Assembly (NCBI GenBank): GCA_019083985.1
Contig: JAHRCV010000003.1
Span: 248,001 to 312,000 of the forward strand
Direction: 5' to 3'
Length of the DNA stretch: 64,000 bases
Source: Rhizobiales bacterium TNE-4
Lineage (GTDB): Bacteria > Pseudomonadota > Alphaproteobacteria > Rhizobiales > Beijerinckiaceae
Shown here: piece by piece, positions 9,610-19,446 of the stretch
Layout: every line of letters begins with the position of its first letter
Numbering within the stretch: position 1 is the first letter of the stretch
The notes under the pieces: generated by a model
What the model saw: only the letters and a program-made list of their open reading frames with translations
What the model was told of the DNA's origin: nothing
Databases searched by the model: none
Made by a program: the position numbers and the translations under genes

Positions 9610-10566
9610 GTGAACCCGTTCCGCGATAATGGCGACCTCTCCCCCTTCCGCGTCTTCACGCGGGAGGAATGGGCGGCTTTGCGTGCCGATACGCCGATGA
9701 CCCTGACGGTCGAGGATCTCGTCAAGCTGCAATCCTCGCACGATCCGATTTCGATCGAAGAGGTGGTGGCAATTTATTTGCCGTTGTCGCGTTTGCTTTC
9801 GCTCTATGCGGCCGCCACGCAGGGCTTATTCAAGGCAACGCAGCGCTTCCTTTTGGCGGAAGACGGCAAAGTCCCTTACATCGTCGGCCTCGCTGGCTCG
9901 GTATCGGCGGGTAAGTCGACCACCGCGCGCGTGTTGAAGGCACTGCTGTCGCGCTGGCCCAACACGCCGAAGGTCGAGCTCATCACGACGGATGGTTTTC
10001 TCTATCCGAACGCCGTCTTGCAGGCCGAAGGCCTGATGGAGCGCAAAGGTTTTCCGGAAAGCTATGATGGCACCGCGCTCATCCGCTTTTTGTCGGAGAT
10101 CAAGGCGGGCAAAGGCCAAGTGCAGGCCCCGGTTTATTCGCATCTCGTTTATGACGTGGTGCCGAACGAATATGTGACCGTCGATCGTCCCGATATTCTG
10201 ATCGTCGAAGGGCTCAACGTGCTGTTGCCCAATCGTTTGCCGCGCGATGGAAAATCAATTCCGTTCGTATCAGACTTTTTCGATTTCTCGATCTATCTCG
10301 ATGCCGATGATGATTTGCTCGAGCGTTGGTATGTCGAGCGCTTCATGCGCCTGCGCGAAACGGCGTTCCGCGATCCGCGCTCGTTCTTCACCAAGTATGC
10401 GACGCTGACAGATGCACAGGCGATGGAGACTGCCAAAGGCATCTGGCACCGGATCAACCTGCCCAATCTGCAAGAGAATATTTTGCCGACGCGGCCCCGC
10501 GCCGATCTCGTTTTGACCAAGGGCGCCAGCCATCGCATCGAGCGCGTGGCTCTCAGGAAATTGTGA
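9610..10566 (+). CDS. coaA: Type I pantothenate kinase
   Basis: A 318-residue kinase that carries out the first step of coenzyme A synthesis. The P-loop is [12 protein letters not shown] near residue 97, and TTDGFLYPN, which carries the catalytic Asp, follows. RKGFPESYD and VEGLNVL are family landmarks. The start is GTG 9610, because the nearby ATG at 9605 runs directly into a stop. It sits 39 bases after hisE in the same direction, an arrangement common in Hyphomicrobiales, so it may be read from the his promoter. A palindromic repeat follows it. Confidence 0.96.
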   Translation: MNPFRDNGDLSPFRVFTREEWAALRADTPMTLTVEDLVKLQSSHDPISIEEVVAIYLPLSRLLSLYAAATQGLFKATQRFLLAEDGKVPYIVGLAGSVSAGKSTTARVLKALLSRWPNTPKVELITTDGFLYPNAVLQAEGLMERKGFPESYDGTALIRFLSEIKAGKGQVQAPVYSHLVYDVVPNEYVTVDRPDILIVEGLNVLLPNRLPRDGKSIPFVSDFFDFSIYLDADDDLLERWYVERFMRLRETAFRDPRSFFTKYATLTDAQAMETAKGIWHRINLPNLQENILPTRPRADLVLTKGASHRIERVALRKL

Positions 10567-10661
10567 GCGCGGGTCGCATTGCCGCGCTGTTCCGTTGTTT
10601 AATCGCGTCATCGCGAGCGCGCAATGCGCCGTGGCAATCCATGATGCGCGTGACGCAAAAC

Positions 10662-10780
10662 CCCTCATCCTGAGGAGGCGCGAAGCGCCGTCTCGAAGGA
10701 CGAGGCGCACCAGCTTGCACTGAAACGACGCCCTTGTTCCTTCGAGACGCGATGCGATGCATCGCTCCTCAGGATGAGGG
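10662..10780. repeat. Dispersed palindromic repeat, copy 2
   Basis: The element starts CCCTCATCCTGAGGAGGCGC and ends ATCGCTCCTCAGGATGAGGG, so the ends are inverted copies of each other. Inside are GCGCCGTCTCGAAGGACGAGG and the mirrored CCTTCGAGACGCGATGCG. It resembles the element at 1247-1337 but is longer and more symmetric. It lies between the convergent coaA and uppP genes; nothing else is visible in the 275-base gap. Confidence 0.85.
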
Positions 10781-10841
10781 CTGAGCATTTATGTTCTGGA
10801 AGTTGGGTTGCCGCGTCATCGCAAGACGCACAGCGTGTCTT

Positions 10842-11657
10842 TCACCCCCACACCATCAACGCTGCCAAGCCCGCCGAGCCGACAGCGATACGCCACCACG
10901 CGAAAGGCTTGAAGCCGTGCTTGGTGACATAATTCAACAGGCCAGAGACAACGATATAGCCTGAGATGAATGCAGTGACGAAACCGATGCCGATCACGCC
11001 GATATCCGACGCACTCAAGAATTTGTAATTCTTGTAGAGATCATACGCGAAGGCGCCCGCCATTGTCGGCATGGCGAGGAAGAATGAAAATTCCGCCGCC
11101 GCGCGTTTCGAGGCCCCCATCAGCATTGCGCCCACAATCGTCGCGCCCGAGCGCGACACGCCGGGGATCATCGCGACGCATTGAATGAGCCCGATCTTGA
11201 GATACATCATCAGGGGAAAGCGCGTCGCATCGTCGCGGTCTTGCGGCAGTTTCATCTCGTCAACGACAAGCAGAATGAAGCCGCCCACGATCAACGCAAT
11301 GCAGACGACAAGCGGATTGAACAGGACGCCCTTGATGAAACTGTGCAAACCCGCGCCGATGATGGCTGCGGGCAGGAAGGCGATGAGCACGCCGATAATG
11401 AAATTCCGCGCATCGCGATCGTGCCGCGCCGCCAGCGCAATGTTCAGAAGGCGGCGGAAATAATAGCCCACAAGGGCCAAGATCGATCCGAGCTGGACGA
11501 GAACGACAAAGGTCTTGCTGAAGCGCTCATCACCGAAATCGAGGTTGAGGAAATGTTCGGCGAGCAGGAGATGGCCTGTCGATGAAACCGGTAAATATTC
11601 GGTAAATCCTTCCAGAACGCCGAGAATGGCTGCTTTCAATGCCGCAATCATGTCCAT
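10842..11657 (-). CDS. uppP: Undecaprenyl-diphosphate phosphatase UppP (BacA)
   Basis: This 271-residue polytopic membrane enzyme recycles the undecaprenyl-PP lipid carrier for cell-wall synthesis and gives basal bacitracin resistance. The two signature motifs are present: [13 protein letters not shown] near residue 17 and [10 protein letters not shown] near residue 167. ATG 11657 ([10 protein letters not shown]) is chosen, with GAGGGA upstream; a TTG at 11666 and an ATG at 11651 are alternatives. It is divergent from the GST-queG-SDR group. Confidence 0.95.
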   Translation of the reverse strand: MDMIAALKAAILGVLEGFTEYLPVSSTGHLLLAEHFLNLDFGDERFSKTFVVLVQLGSILALVGYYFRRLLNIALAARHDRDARNFIIGVLIAFLPAAIIGAGLHSFIKGVLFNPLVVCIALIVGGFILLVVDEMKLPQDRDDATRFPLMMYLKIGLIQCVAMIPGVSRSGATIVGAMLMGASKRAAAEFSFFLAMPTMAGAFAYDLYKNYKFLSASDIGVIGIGFVTAFISGYIVVSGLLNYVTKHGFKPFAWWRIAVGSAGLAALMVWG

Positions 11658-11809
11658 TTCGGTCAAGGTCCCTCTGATGAACGCCGCCGCGCAACCCTTC
11701 GCCCTCTCGAATCGGGTTGTCGCAAACCTTGAGGGGTTCTATACGGGGTCCCCGCGCGGCGCCATGGCCGCGTCCCCTTTCCTGTTCGATGAAACGGAGC
11801 AGCGGGCGA

Positions 11810-12502
11810 ATGGCCACGCTCTACCATCATCCCTTTTGTGCCCAGTCGCGCTTTTTGCGTTTGGTCCTCGGCGAGCTCGGGCTCGACGCTGATTTAATTG
11901 AGGAGCGCGTTTGGGAACGCCGCCTTGATTTTCTGCGCATGAACCCGGCTGCCACCACCCCTGTCTATCAGGAAGAGCAAGTCGGCCTTGTGATTGGCGC
12001 GATGCCAGCCGCCGAATATCTTGATGAGACACGTGGGCTTGCCTTGGGTGAGCGCCGCCTTCTGCCGCCCGATCCAAAAGGCCGGGTCGAGGTGCGCCGC
12101 CTGATGGATTGGTTCAACGGCAAGATGCACCAGGAAGTGACCGGCTATCTGGCCCATGAGAAGATCTTCAAGCGCTTCATGCCGGTCGAGCAGGGCGGTG
12201 GCGCACCCGATATGGCGGCAATCCGCGCGGCGCGTGCCAATATCCGCTATCATCTCGCTTATATCGGCTATCTCCATGCCGAACGGAACTGGCTTGCTGG
12301 CGATGCGCTCAGCTATGCTGATCTCGCTGCCGCAGCCCAGCTCTCGGTGGCAGATTATCTCGGCGATGTGCCATGGGCGGACAACGAAGCGGCAAAACAC
12401 TGGTATCAAAAGGTGAAGTCGCGTCCGTCCTTCCGGCCGCTGCTGATGGATCGCGTCGCAGGGATGGAACCGGCGACGCATTACGCGGATCTCGATTTCT
12501 GA
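11810..12502 (+). CDS. Glutathione S-transferase family protein
   Basis: A 230-residue protein with an N-terminal thioredoxin-like GSH-binding domain ([20 protein letters not shown]) and an all-helical C-terminal domain holding the family motif [11 protein letters not shown] (N-capping Asp). The substrate cannot be told from sequence. The frame is open 31 codons further upstream, but the chosen ATG gives the normal first beta strand. Its TGA overlaps the likely CTG start of queG, and the order uppP / GST / queG / SDR recurs in related genomes. Confidence 0.88.
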   Translation: MATLYHHPFCAQSRFLRLVLGELGLDADLIEERVWERRLDFLRMNPAATTPVYQEEQVGLVIGAMPAAEYLDETRGLALGERRLLPPDPKGRVEVRRLMDWFNGKMHQEVTGYLAHEKIFKRFMPVEQGGGAPDMAAIRAARANIRYHLAYIGYLHAERNWLAGDALSYADLAAAAQLSVADYLGDVPWADNEAAKHWYQKVKSRPSFRPLLMDRVAGMEPATHYADLDF

Positions 12503-13626
12503 CGCCCGATAAGCTCCGCGACAGATTGGAAGCCCGTGCCCGCGCGGAAGGGTTCACCGCATTCGGCATTGCATCGCCCGCGAGCGTGCCGCATCTCCGC
12601 GCACGGCTCGAAGAGCATCTCGCCAAGGGTCATCATGGCGGGATGGAGTGGCTGGCGGAAAAGCAGGAATGGCGCGCTGATCCGCGTGCACTCTGGCCCG
12701 ATGTGAAGTCGATCATCATGCTCGGCACATCCTACGCACCGGACAGGGATCCGATGGCGACGCTGACCATGCGTGATGTCGGCACGATTTCGGTTTATGC
12801 GCGCATGCGCGATTATCACGATGTCATCAAAGGGCGCCTGAAACAGATCGCCGGCTTTCTTGCGAAAGACGCTGGCGCAGAGGTGAAAGTTTTCGTCGAT
12901 ACCGCACCCGTTATGGAAAAGCCTTTGGCTGCTGCTGCAGGTCTCGGCTGGCAGGGCAAGCATACAGTGCTTGTCTCGCGCCAGCATGGCTCGTGGTTGT
13001 TTCTCGGCGCAATCTTTACAACGGCTGAGTTACCATTCGATCAAGCGTCACCCGATCATTGCGGTTCCTGTACGCGTTGTCTCACCGCTTGCCCGACCGA
13101 TGCGTTTCCAACACCCTACACGCTCGATTCTCGCCGCTGCATTGCCTATCTCACCATCGAACATCATGGCCCGATCCCGACAGAGTTTCGGGTGCCGATG
13201 GGCAACCGCATTTTCGGCTGCGATGATTGCCTCGCCGTCTGCCCGTGGAACCGGTTTGCAAGTGCGGCGCGCGATGCCAAACTCGCCATGCGCCCTGAAC
13301 TTGTTGCACCGAAGCTCGCCGATCTCGTTCAGCTGGATGATGCAGCCTTCCGCCAATTCTTTGCCGCCACGCCTGTGAAACGTACCGGGCGCGATCGTTT
13401 CGTCCGTAATGTCCTGATTGCCATTGGTAATTCCGGCGATGTGACTTTGGCTGATCACGCGCGCGCGCGGCTTGATGATCCTGCGCCAATTGTGCGCGGC
13501 GCAGCGGTTTGGGCGCTATCACGCCTTTTGCCTCGCTCTGATTTTGAAAATCTGCGTTCATCACAGCTCACACACGAAGCGGATGCGAGCGTGCGTGCCG
13601 AATGGCAGCTGGAGTCACTTACATGA
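12499..13626 (+). CDS. queG: Epoxyqueuosine reductase QueG
   Basis: This cobalamin- and Fe-S-dependent enzyme carries out the last step of queuosine tRNA modification. The catalytic Asp lies in [14 protein letters not shown]. Two 4Fe-4S motifs follow: [16 protein letters not shown], and [11 protein letters not shown] further on. A HEAT-like tail ([18 protein letters not shown]) closes the protein. No ATG or GTG fits the family N-terminus. A CTG at 12499, inside the GST stop (CTGA), would give the typical opening [21 protein letters not shown] 12526 or the distant ATG 12373 are alternatives. Downstream, the gene overlaps the SDR start by 4 bases. Confidence 0.93.
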   Translation: MTPDKLRDRLEARARAEGFTAFGIASPASVPHLRARLEEHLAKGHHGGMEWLAEKQEWRADPRALWPDVKSIIMLGTSYAPDRDPMATLTMRDVGTISVYARMRDYHDVIKGRLKQIAGFLAKDAGAEVKVFVDTAPVMEKPLAAAAGLGWQGKHTVLVSRQHGSWLFLGAIFTTAELPFDQASPDHCGSCTRCLTACPTDAFPTPYTLDSRRCIAYLTIEHHGPIPTEFRVPMGNRIFGCDDCLAVCPWNRFASAARDAKLAMRPELVAPKLADLVQLDDAAFRQFFAATPVKRTGRDRFVRNVLIAIGNSGDVTLADHARARLDDPAPIVRGAAVWALSRLLPRSDFENLRSSQLTHEADASVRAEWQLESLT

Positions 13627-14474
13627 ACATATTTTGTCTTGGCTTTGGCTATTCTGCGCAACGCTTCGCCACGCTTTTTGGCGAGGATTATTTCATTGCC
13701 GGTTCTGTGCGGACAGAGGAGAAAGCGGCAGCGCTGCATCGGCAGGGATTTCAAGCCTTCGTGTTCGATGGCCAAACCATCACGGCGGAATGCTTGAATG
13801 CGTTACGGCAAGCCGATGCACTGATTGTCTCTATTCCACCGGGTGAAGGCAGCGATGGCCACGCTGCGCTCGTCGAAGCGCTCGCGGGCAAAGGTCGGCT
13901 CAAATCGATTCTCTATTATTCCACCATCGGTGTTTATGGCGATCGTGATGGTGCATGGGTGACGGAGAACGATCCCGCCACGCCGATGCAACCGCGCTCA
14001 ATCCGCCGCTATGAAGCCGAATTGAATTGGCAAAAAACAGGCACCATGCTTGGTGCAACAACAGCCATATTGCGCCTGGCGGGCATTTACGGCCCTGGGC
14101 AGAATGCCATTGAACACATGCGCTCTGGCAGTGCACGGCGGATCGTCAAGCCCGGGCAAGTGTTCAACCGCATTCATGTCGATGATATTGCGCGTATCAC
14201 CCGCGCAGCACTTGAACAGCCGCGCGATGGCGCGATTTACAATGTGACGGATGATGAACCCGCGCCACCGCAGGATGTGATCACCTATGCCGCCAAATTG
14301 CTCAAGATGGAACCACCGCCAGAAGTGAATTGGCGTGATGCAGGCCTCTCGCCGATGGGGTTGAGCTTTTACGAAGAGAACAAGCGCGTTTCGAACGCGC
14401 TTATCCGCGCCATTTTCGGCGACGACATCCTGCTTTATCCGACCTATCGGGAAGGTCTCAAATCGTTTCTTTAG
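13623..14474 (+). CDS. SDR-family NAD-dependent epimerase/dehydratase-like protein
   Basis: A 283-residue protein with an N-terminal dinucleotide-binding fold whose glycine motif is GFGYSAQRF (GxGxxxxRF), unlike the classical GxxGxxG. The later parts are of extended-SDR type: [47 protein letters not shown]. The canonical YxxxK is not clear; the Tyr of RRYEAELNW stands in its place. Proteins of this kind (YeeZ-like) have no settled substrate. ATG 13623 overlaps the queG stop (ATGA), so it is in the GST-queG transcript. Confidence 0.82.
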   Translation: MNIFCLGFGYSAQRFATLFGEDYFIAGSVRTEEKAAALHRQGFQAFVFDGQTITAECLNALRQADALIVSIPPGEGSDGHAALVEALAGKGRLKSILYYSTIGVYGDRDGAWVTENDPATPMQPRSIRRYEAELNWQKTGTMLGATTAILRLAGIYGPGQNAIEHMRSGSARRIVKPGQVFNRIHVDDIARITRAALEQPRDGAIYNVTDDEPAPPQDVITYAAKLLKMEPPPEVNWRDAGLSPMGLSFYEENKRVSNALIRAIFGDDILLYPTYREGLKSFL

Positions 14475-14489
14475 AGGGACGCTAAAAGA

Positions 14490-15347
14490 TCACGCGGCAT
14501 GGCGCTCGGCATCTGCGCCAAAATGGGCAATGTAACGCGGTTCAATATCGCTCACCGGTAAAACGACAAGAACGTCGATCGTATTGAATTGTCGGTCGAT
14601 CACCGCACCGTCGCCAAAGCGTGCGCCAAGGCGGAGATAACCCTTGATCAAGGGTGGCATCGCCGCAATGGCGCGTTTGGCATCAAGAGGCGCGTGTCCA
14701 AGCCGGTCCATGGCGACATAGTGTGTATCGATCGCACGCATGCGCCATTCTTCGCGGATCAGTGCATGCCGTGCGAGGAAACTCAGCGGTAGCGTGAGCC
14801 TATCCGGATCGGTCCCATCAAAGCTGGCGCAGCCGAACATGGCGTCGATACGGTGCTGACGCACATAGGTCCAGATCCCATGCCAGAGGAGTTCGACCGT
14901 TCGTTTGTCGCGATAAGGTTTGAGAACGCAGGAGCGACCGAGTTCGAGAAGCCGTGCCTGCGGATGCCGCTGCAAGACGGGCGCAATATCGAATTCGGTT
15001 TCGCTATAGAAACCGAAATGTTGTTCGGCAATCTCGCGCCGGAGTAGGCGATAGGTGCCGACAATCTTGCGCCCAAACTTCTTTTCCGTGTCGACGACGA
15101 GCAGATGGTCGCAGACCGCATCAAACGCGTCCATATCGCGGCGGGACAGTTTGGCAACGAGATCAGGGATGGCCCGACCATCTTCGTAAAACACTTCATA
15201 GCGCAGGCGTTGCGCTTTTTTGATGTGCCGCTTCCGTGTCGCAAGCCGCACTTCAAGCGCACCGATACGGCCGAGAACACGATCTTCGGGTGCAAGCCGC
15301 GAGAGGGGAAGAAAATGCCCTCCGCTCGGGAGACGCAAAGACAGCAT
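14490..15347 (-). CDS. olsB: L-ornithine N-alpha-acyltransferase OlsB
   Basis: This 285-residue GNAT-like enzyme transfers a 3-hydroxyacyl group from ACP to ornithine, the first step of ornithine-lipid synthesis. The family pattern is clear: GALEVRLATRKRHIKKAQRLRYEVFYED, then DAFDAVCDHLLVVD, GTYRLLR, and LELGRSCVLKPYRDKRTVELLW. These proteins are often labelled hemolysin-like. The downstream O-acyltransferase gene olsA is not in the window. ATG 15347 (MLSLRLPSGG) is preferred; the frame is open 14 codons further. Confidence 0.88.
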   Translation of the reverse strand: MLSLRLPSGGHFLPLSRLAPEDRVLGRIGALEVRLATRKRHIKKAQRLRYEVFYEDGRAIPDLVAKLSRRDMDAFDAVCDHLLVVDTEKKFGRKIVGTYRLLRREIAEQHFGFYSETEFDIAPVLQRHPQARLLELGRSCVLKPYRDKRTVELLWHGIWTYVRQHRIDAMFGCASFDGTDPDRLTLPLSFLARHALIREEWRMRAIDTHYVAMDRLGHAPLDAKRAIAAMPPLIKGYLRLGARFGDGAVIDRQFNTIDVLVVLPVSDIEPRYIAHFGADAERHAA

Positions 15348-15363
15348 GATGGCGTGTTCCTGA

Positions 15364-16953
15364 TCAGCCCCGCTTCGGGGCCGCTGCACGTCTTGTCTTA
15401 CACGTCTCTGACAAGCGCATGACAGATTTTTGTGCCGCAGCGTCTCTCAGCCGCATCAACGCAGCAGGCGCAAGCGGTTTCGCCACGACCTCATCCATCC
15501 CTTCCGCTTGGCCTGCGGCCACCATGTCCGGTGTCACGAAGGCTGAAAGGCCGACAATCAGGGCGGGCGGGGCCAAGAACAACGCCTCGACACCGCGGAT
15601 TTGTCGCGCCGTCATGGGGCCGTCGAGCCCAGGCATTCGCCAATCGATCAGGATGAGGTTGAAGGGCGCGCCGTCTTCGGAAAGCCGCCGTGCCACGCAA
15701 TCCACCGCTTCCGTGCCGTCGGCGGCAGCGACCGTCCGGTAGCCATCTTGTTCGAGCAGGCGGCAGGCCAACAGCCGATTGATCGGGCAATCATCCGCAA
15801 CAAGGGCCACCGGCCCTGAATCGGGATCGGACCGATAGGCCCGTCGGCCGATTGCGTTGAGCCGGAGCGATGCCTGTCGCCCCATCACGGGCTTGCGGAT
15901 CACCGGCCATTCCATTTCACCCGCCACAGGCTTCAACGCCTTGCCTTCATCAATGGAGCGCAGAAGCGCAATCGCATCGCAGCCGACAGCCAGCGCCCGA
16001 TGGATCGCCACGTTCAGGCCCCTTTGGCCAAGAGCGGCATCGCCCAGAAGGACGGCACCGGGATGCTCGCCAAGCCAAAGCCCCGCCCGCTCGGGCCGGG
16101 TTATCAGCGCAGTCTCATGGCCGAGACCTTGCAATGTTTCGGCAAGATAAGGCCCTGTGAAGGGTGTTGCTGAAGCGATCAGCACGGGCCGCTTATCGTC
16201 ATGAGGGTCGCTGGCCGCTGCCGGTTTGGGGACCTCGGGGCAATGGAGCGTCAGGGTAAAGCGTGTGCCGCCTTCTGCGCGCGCTTCGACGGAGAGGGAA
16301 CCGCCCAGTGCGCCAGCGATCCCGGCCGATACGGCGAGGCCCAGCCCCAATCCGCCCTGCTCATGCGCTGTGCTCGTGAAGGCCGAAAACAGCGCCGCCC
16401 TGTCAGGTTCGGCGAGGCCCGGCCCCGTATCTTCAACCATGAAGAGAAACGCGCCATCCGCGCCGCGTCGTAGCGCAAGGCCGACCCCGCCCTCTTCGGT
16501 AAATTTGATCGCATTGCTGGCAAGATTGAGCAGGATCTGGCGGATCCGCCCGGCATCGCCGATGACACGGGCAGGAATGGTCGGATCGCAGAAGCCTGCA
16601 AGGTCGAGCTCTTTTGCGGCCGCCTGTCGGTGCAGCAATTCGACCGTGCTCGCGATGACAAGATGCGGATCGAACGGTTCGGCCACGAATTCGATCAGAC
16701 CTTCGCGTAGCCGCACAAGATCAAGCGCATCATCAACCACGGTCAAAATTGCTTGTGCCGATTGGCGGATCACTTTTGCGCAGGCTTGCGCTTCCGGTGC
16801 GAGCGGCATGTCGCACAGCATGTCCGTCAGTCCCATGAGCGCTTGCGCCGGATTGCGGATCTCATGCGCTGCGATCGCAAGCCGCTCATGCCCCGCAGGG
16901 CGTGACGCAAGGGTGTCTTCAGTACGCGAACGCGACTTCATTTTCGCAACCAT
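15364..16953 (-). CDS. Soluble hybrid histidine kinase with a C-terminal receiver
   Basis: A 529-residue protein without membrane segments. The HisKA domain has its phospho-acceptor at His30 in AIAAHEIRNPAQAL. The ATPase domain shows the N box (LASNAIKFTEEGG), G1 (EDTGPGLAEP) and G2 (GGLGLGLAVS). A middle region (about 250-370; PVLIASATPFTGPYLAETL) looks like a decayed receiver. The C-terminal receiver is intact, with DDCPINRLLACRLLE and the acceptor Asp in LILIDWRMPGLDGP. No sensor domain is visible, so the input must come from a partner. It lies behind comM on the same strand with a 39-base gap. Confidence 0.88.
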   Translation of the reverse strand: MVAKMKSRSRTEDTLASRPAGHERLAIAAHEIRNPAQALMGLTDMLCDMPLAPEAQACAKVIRQSAQAILTVVDDALDLVRLREGLIEFVAEPFDPHLVIASTVELLHRQAAAKELDLAGFCDPTIPARVIGDAGRIRQILLNLASNAIKFTEEGGVGLALRRGADGAFLFMVEDTGPGLAEPDRAALFSAFTSTAHEQGGLGLGLAVSAGIAGALGGSLSVEARAEGGTRFTLTLHCPEVPKPAAASDPHDDKRPVLIASATPFTGPYLAETLQGLGHETALITRPERAGLWLGEHPGAVLLGDAALGQRGLNVAIHRALAVGCDAIALLRSIDEGKALKPVAGEMEWPVIRKPVMGRQASLRLNAIGRRAYRSDPDSGPVALVADDCPINRLLACRLLEQDGYRTVAAADGTEAVDCVARRLSEDGAPFNLILIDWRMPGLDGPMTARQIRGVEALFLAPPALIVGLSAFVTPDMVAAGQAEGMDEVVAKPLAPAALMRLRDAAAQKSVMRLSETCKTRRAAAPKRG

Positions 16954-16992
16954 GATGAACTCAATGCACAAGCAAGAACGCTGCAGAGATAA

Positions 16993-18525
16993 TCATCCCG
17001 GCGCGAATTCGTTCGATGGGCGGTACGATAAGGCTTCGGCAAGGTGAATCCTTCGTACATTCTCTGAGCCATCGAGATCGGCGATGGTGCGTGCCACTTT
17101 CAAAACACGATGATAGGCGCGGGCGGAAAGCCGCATGGAATCCGAAGCGGCACGCAATAGCGCTATGCCGTCGGGATCGAGCGCCATTACGGCGTCGATC
17201 TCGGCAGCAGGGCAGGCGGCATTCAGCGCAGGTCCGGTCCAGATCTTCTGGGCATAGCGCACGCCTTGCAGAGTGCGCGCGGCCGTCACACGTTGCTTCA
17301 CGCGTTGGGATGTCTCGCCCTTTTTCGGCGTAATCAGATCGCTGGCACGCACGGCCGGAACGTCGATCGCCAGATCGATCCTGTCGAGAAAAGGGCCTGA
17401 AAGGCGCGCGCGATATTGCGCCATGCAGCGGGCATTGGGTTGTAATTTGCAGGTAAAACCGGCATCGGTTGCCATCCCGCAACGGCACGGATTCATCGCT
17501 GCAATCAGCTGGAACCGTGCCGGATAAGTGATGCGATAATTGGCGCGTGCAATCGCCACCTCGCCGCTTTCGATAGGTTGTCGCAACGCTTCGAGCGTTT
17601 CGCGGCGAAACTCCGGCAATTCGTCGAGAAACAGCACGCCATGATGCGCGAGCGAGATCTCGCCCGGCTGCGCGCGTAATCCACCGCCAACGAGGGCGGC
17701 CATCGACGCTGAATGATGCGGTGCGCGGAACGGCCGCTGATCGGTCAAGGCACCACCGGCAATCAGCCCGGCCACGGAATGGATCATCGAGACGTCGAGC
17801 AATTCGCGCGGGGAGAGCGGTGGCAAGATTGACGGCAAGCGTGATGCCAGCATCGATTTGCCAGCGCCGGGCGGTCCATTCATCAACATGTGGTGCCCAC
17901 CCGCCGCTGCAATTTCGAGCGCGCGGCGCGCGTTTTCCTGCCCTGCCAAATCGGCGAGATCGGGCAGCGGCCCATCGCGCGTACTGATCGCGGGGGCGGG
18001 ACGGCGTAGCACCTGCGATCCCTTGAAATGATTGGCGAGCTGAATGAGCGAACGCGCCGCAATGATCGGGATATCGGGAGAGGCCCACGCCGCTTCGGGC
18101 CCGCACATTTCGGGACAGATGAGACCATGGCCGCGTATATTTGCGCCCACAGCGGCCGGTAAAATCCCGTTTACGGGCAAAAGCGTTCCATCGAGCGCGA
18201 GTTCGCCAAGCGCCGTCAACCCTTCGACGGCATCGGCCGGAATGGCCCCGATCGCCACCATCAATGCAAGGGCAACAGGCAGATCGAAATGACTGCCCTC
18301 TTTCGGAAGATCGGCCGGCGCTAGGTTGACTGTGATCCGTTTCGCCGGCAGCGCCAGTCCGGACGCGATGAGTGCGGAGCGTACGCGCTCGCGCGATTCG
18401 GCAACGGCCTTGTCCGGCAAGCCGACAATATTGAACAGAATACGCCCGGGCGCGATTTGCGCCTGTACATCCACGGCCACCGCTTCGATGCCCTGAAAGG
18501 CGACGGTGGCCACGCGTGCGATCAT
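16993..18525 (-). CDS. comM: YifB/ComM-family Mg-chelatase-like AAA+ ATPase
   Basis: This 510-residue protein has an N-terminal Lon-protease-like S5-fold domain (VQAQIAPGRILFNIVGLPDKA), an AAA+ core and a C-terminal Mg-chelatase-like domain. Walker A is GPPGAGKSML, and Walker B is VLFLDELPEFRRE. The C-terminus has RAYHRVLKVARTIADL. ComM is a helicase that promotes branch migration of incoming DNA during natural transformation; many non-competent bacteria also carry it. Length and domain order are normal. Confidence 0.92.
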   Translation of the reverse strand: MIARVATVAFQGIEAVAVDVQAQIAPGRILFNIVGLPDKAVAESRERVRSALIASGLALPAKRITVNLAPADLPKEGSHFDLPVALALMVAIGAIPADAVEGLTALGELALDGTLLPVNGILPAAVGANIRGHGLICPEMCGPEAAWASPDIPIIAARSLIQLANHFKGSQVLRRPAPAISTRDGPLPDLADLAGQENARRALEIAAAGGHHMLMNGPPGAGKSMLASRLPSILPPLSPRELLDVSMIHSVAGLIAGGALTDQRPFRAPHHSASMAALVGGGLRAQPGEISLAHHGVLFLDELPEFRRETLEALRQPIESGEVAIARANYRITYPARFQLIAAMNPCRCGMATDAGFTCKLQPNARCMAQYRARLSGPFLDRIDLAIDVPAVRASDLITPKKGETSQRVKQRVTAARTLQGVRYAQKIWTGPALNAACPAAEIDAVMALDPDGIALLRAASDSMRLSARAYHRVLKVARTIADLDGSENVRRIHLAEALSYRPSNEFAPG

Positions 18526-18546
18526 GGCCGACCGTCGCGCGATCGC

Positions 18547-19395
18547 TCAGGGCAGGGGATCGGAAAAGACTGAAATGGTTGGCAGAAGATCGGGGCATCG
18601 CAGGTCAACATGTCCCTCGAAATCTTGATCGAGGATCCAAACGAACCGAAACTCTGCATCGTGAAATCCATATCCGGGCTTAATAAAATACTTTGCATCT
18701 TCAGGATTGGGCCACGATTCCCCCTCGTCCAACACGGCATGCGCGTTTTGCTCGTCTAGCTTTTGCCCATGGATCGCATCCATTTCTCCGCGTTGCGTGC
18801 CGACAAGCCGTGACCATTGATACACACAAGGCGCATGCAAAAGCCGAACAACTCGACAATCGATTTGCTGCAACACTTCATTGAGTTTGCGCGTGACGCA
18901 ACTGACGAATCCGTCAGGGTCGTCAATGGCAATGCAATGCTGATAGCGGCCGATATAGACGTATGGATCCAGAAAGGCACGGAATACGAGCGCGCGCCGT
19001 CCAAGCGCAATCGGCAGCGCAGGCGTGGTTGTCTCGCTATGCAGCGCAAGCAGGTACGGAGCATCCGGCGTATCGGGTATATCCGCCGCATTAATGGCTG
19101 GATTGAGCGAGAATGTTTCTAGCCGGATTGCACCTTTGCGTAGCCATGAATGGATCATGGCTTCTGACATGCGACAAAACAGGCGCTCCGGTATGTGATT
19201 ATATTGGAACCGATCACCATCAATATAGCGCCCGAGCGCAATTTCATGCGCGACGATCCATTGTTCGAAACCAAATTTCGGATCGATCCGACGATTGAGT
19301 CGGATCAGCTCACGGGCCGAACGGCGCGCGACACTGTGCAAGTCATAATTGCTCAGTGGCTGCTTATTCAATCTTTGATTGTGTAGTCCTGACAT
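18547..19395 (-). CDS. Unrecognised soluble protein, AT-richer than neighbours
   Basis: A 282-residue protein starting MSGLHNQRLNKQPLSNYDLH at ATG 19395. I do not recognise the family. It has no signal peptide or membrane helix. It is rich in aromatic residues and Cys-containing strands (RQSIDCRVVRLL-like patterns), with YIGRYQHCIAIDDPDGFV in the middle and KYFIKPGYGFHDAEFRFVW near the end. The mix of beta-strand patterns suggests a globular alpha/beta fold. Its codon use is visibly more AT-rich than comM and mutS on either side, so it may be a recent arrival. It points the same way as both neighbours but with 51 bases to mutS. Confidence 0.65.
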   Translation of the reverse strand: MSGLHNQRLNKQPLSNYDLHSVARRSARELIRLNRRIDPKFGFEQWIVAHEIALGRYIDGDRFQYNHIPERLFCRMSEAMIHSWLRKGAIRLETFSLNPAINAADIPDTPDAPYLLALHSETTTPALPIALGRRALVFRAFLDPYVYIGRYQHCIAIDDPDGFVSCVTRKLNEVLQQIDCRVVRLLHAPCVYQWSRLVGTQRGEMDAIHGQKLDEQNAHAVLDEGESWPNPEDAKYFIKPGYGFHDAEFRFVWILDQDFEGHVDLRCPDLLPTISVFSDPLP

Positions 19396-19446
19396 GACGA
19401 ATGATCGTCGGAAATGACTTACAAAATACAAAAAACTGTGTGGCTT

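Noticed and set aside
16961-18598. Long minus-strand open frame of 545 codons over comM
   Set aside because: Arg/Ser/Cys-rich shadow of comM in another frame; no domain, and comM has clear motifs.
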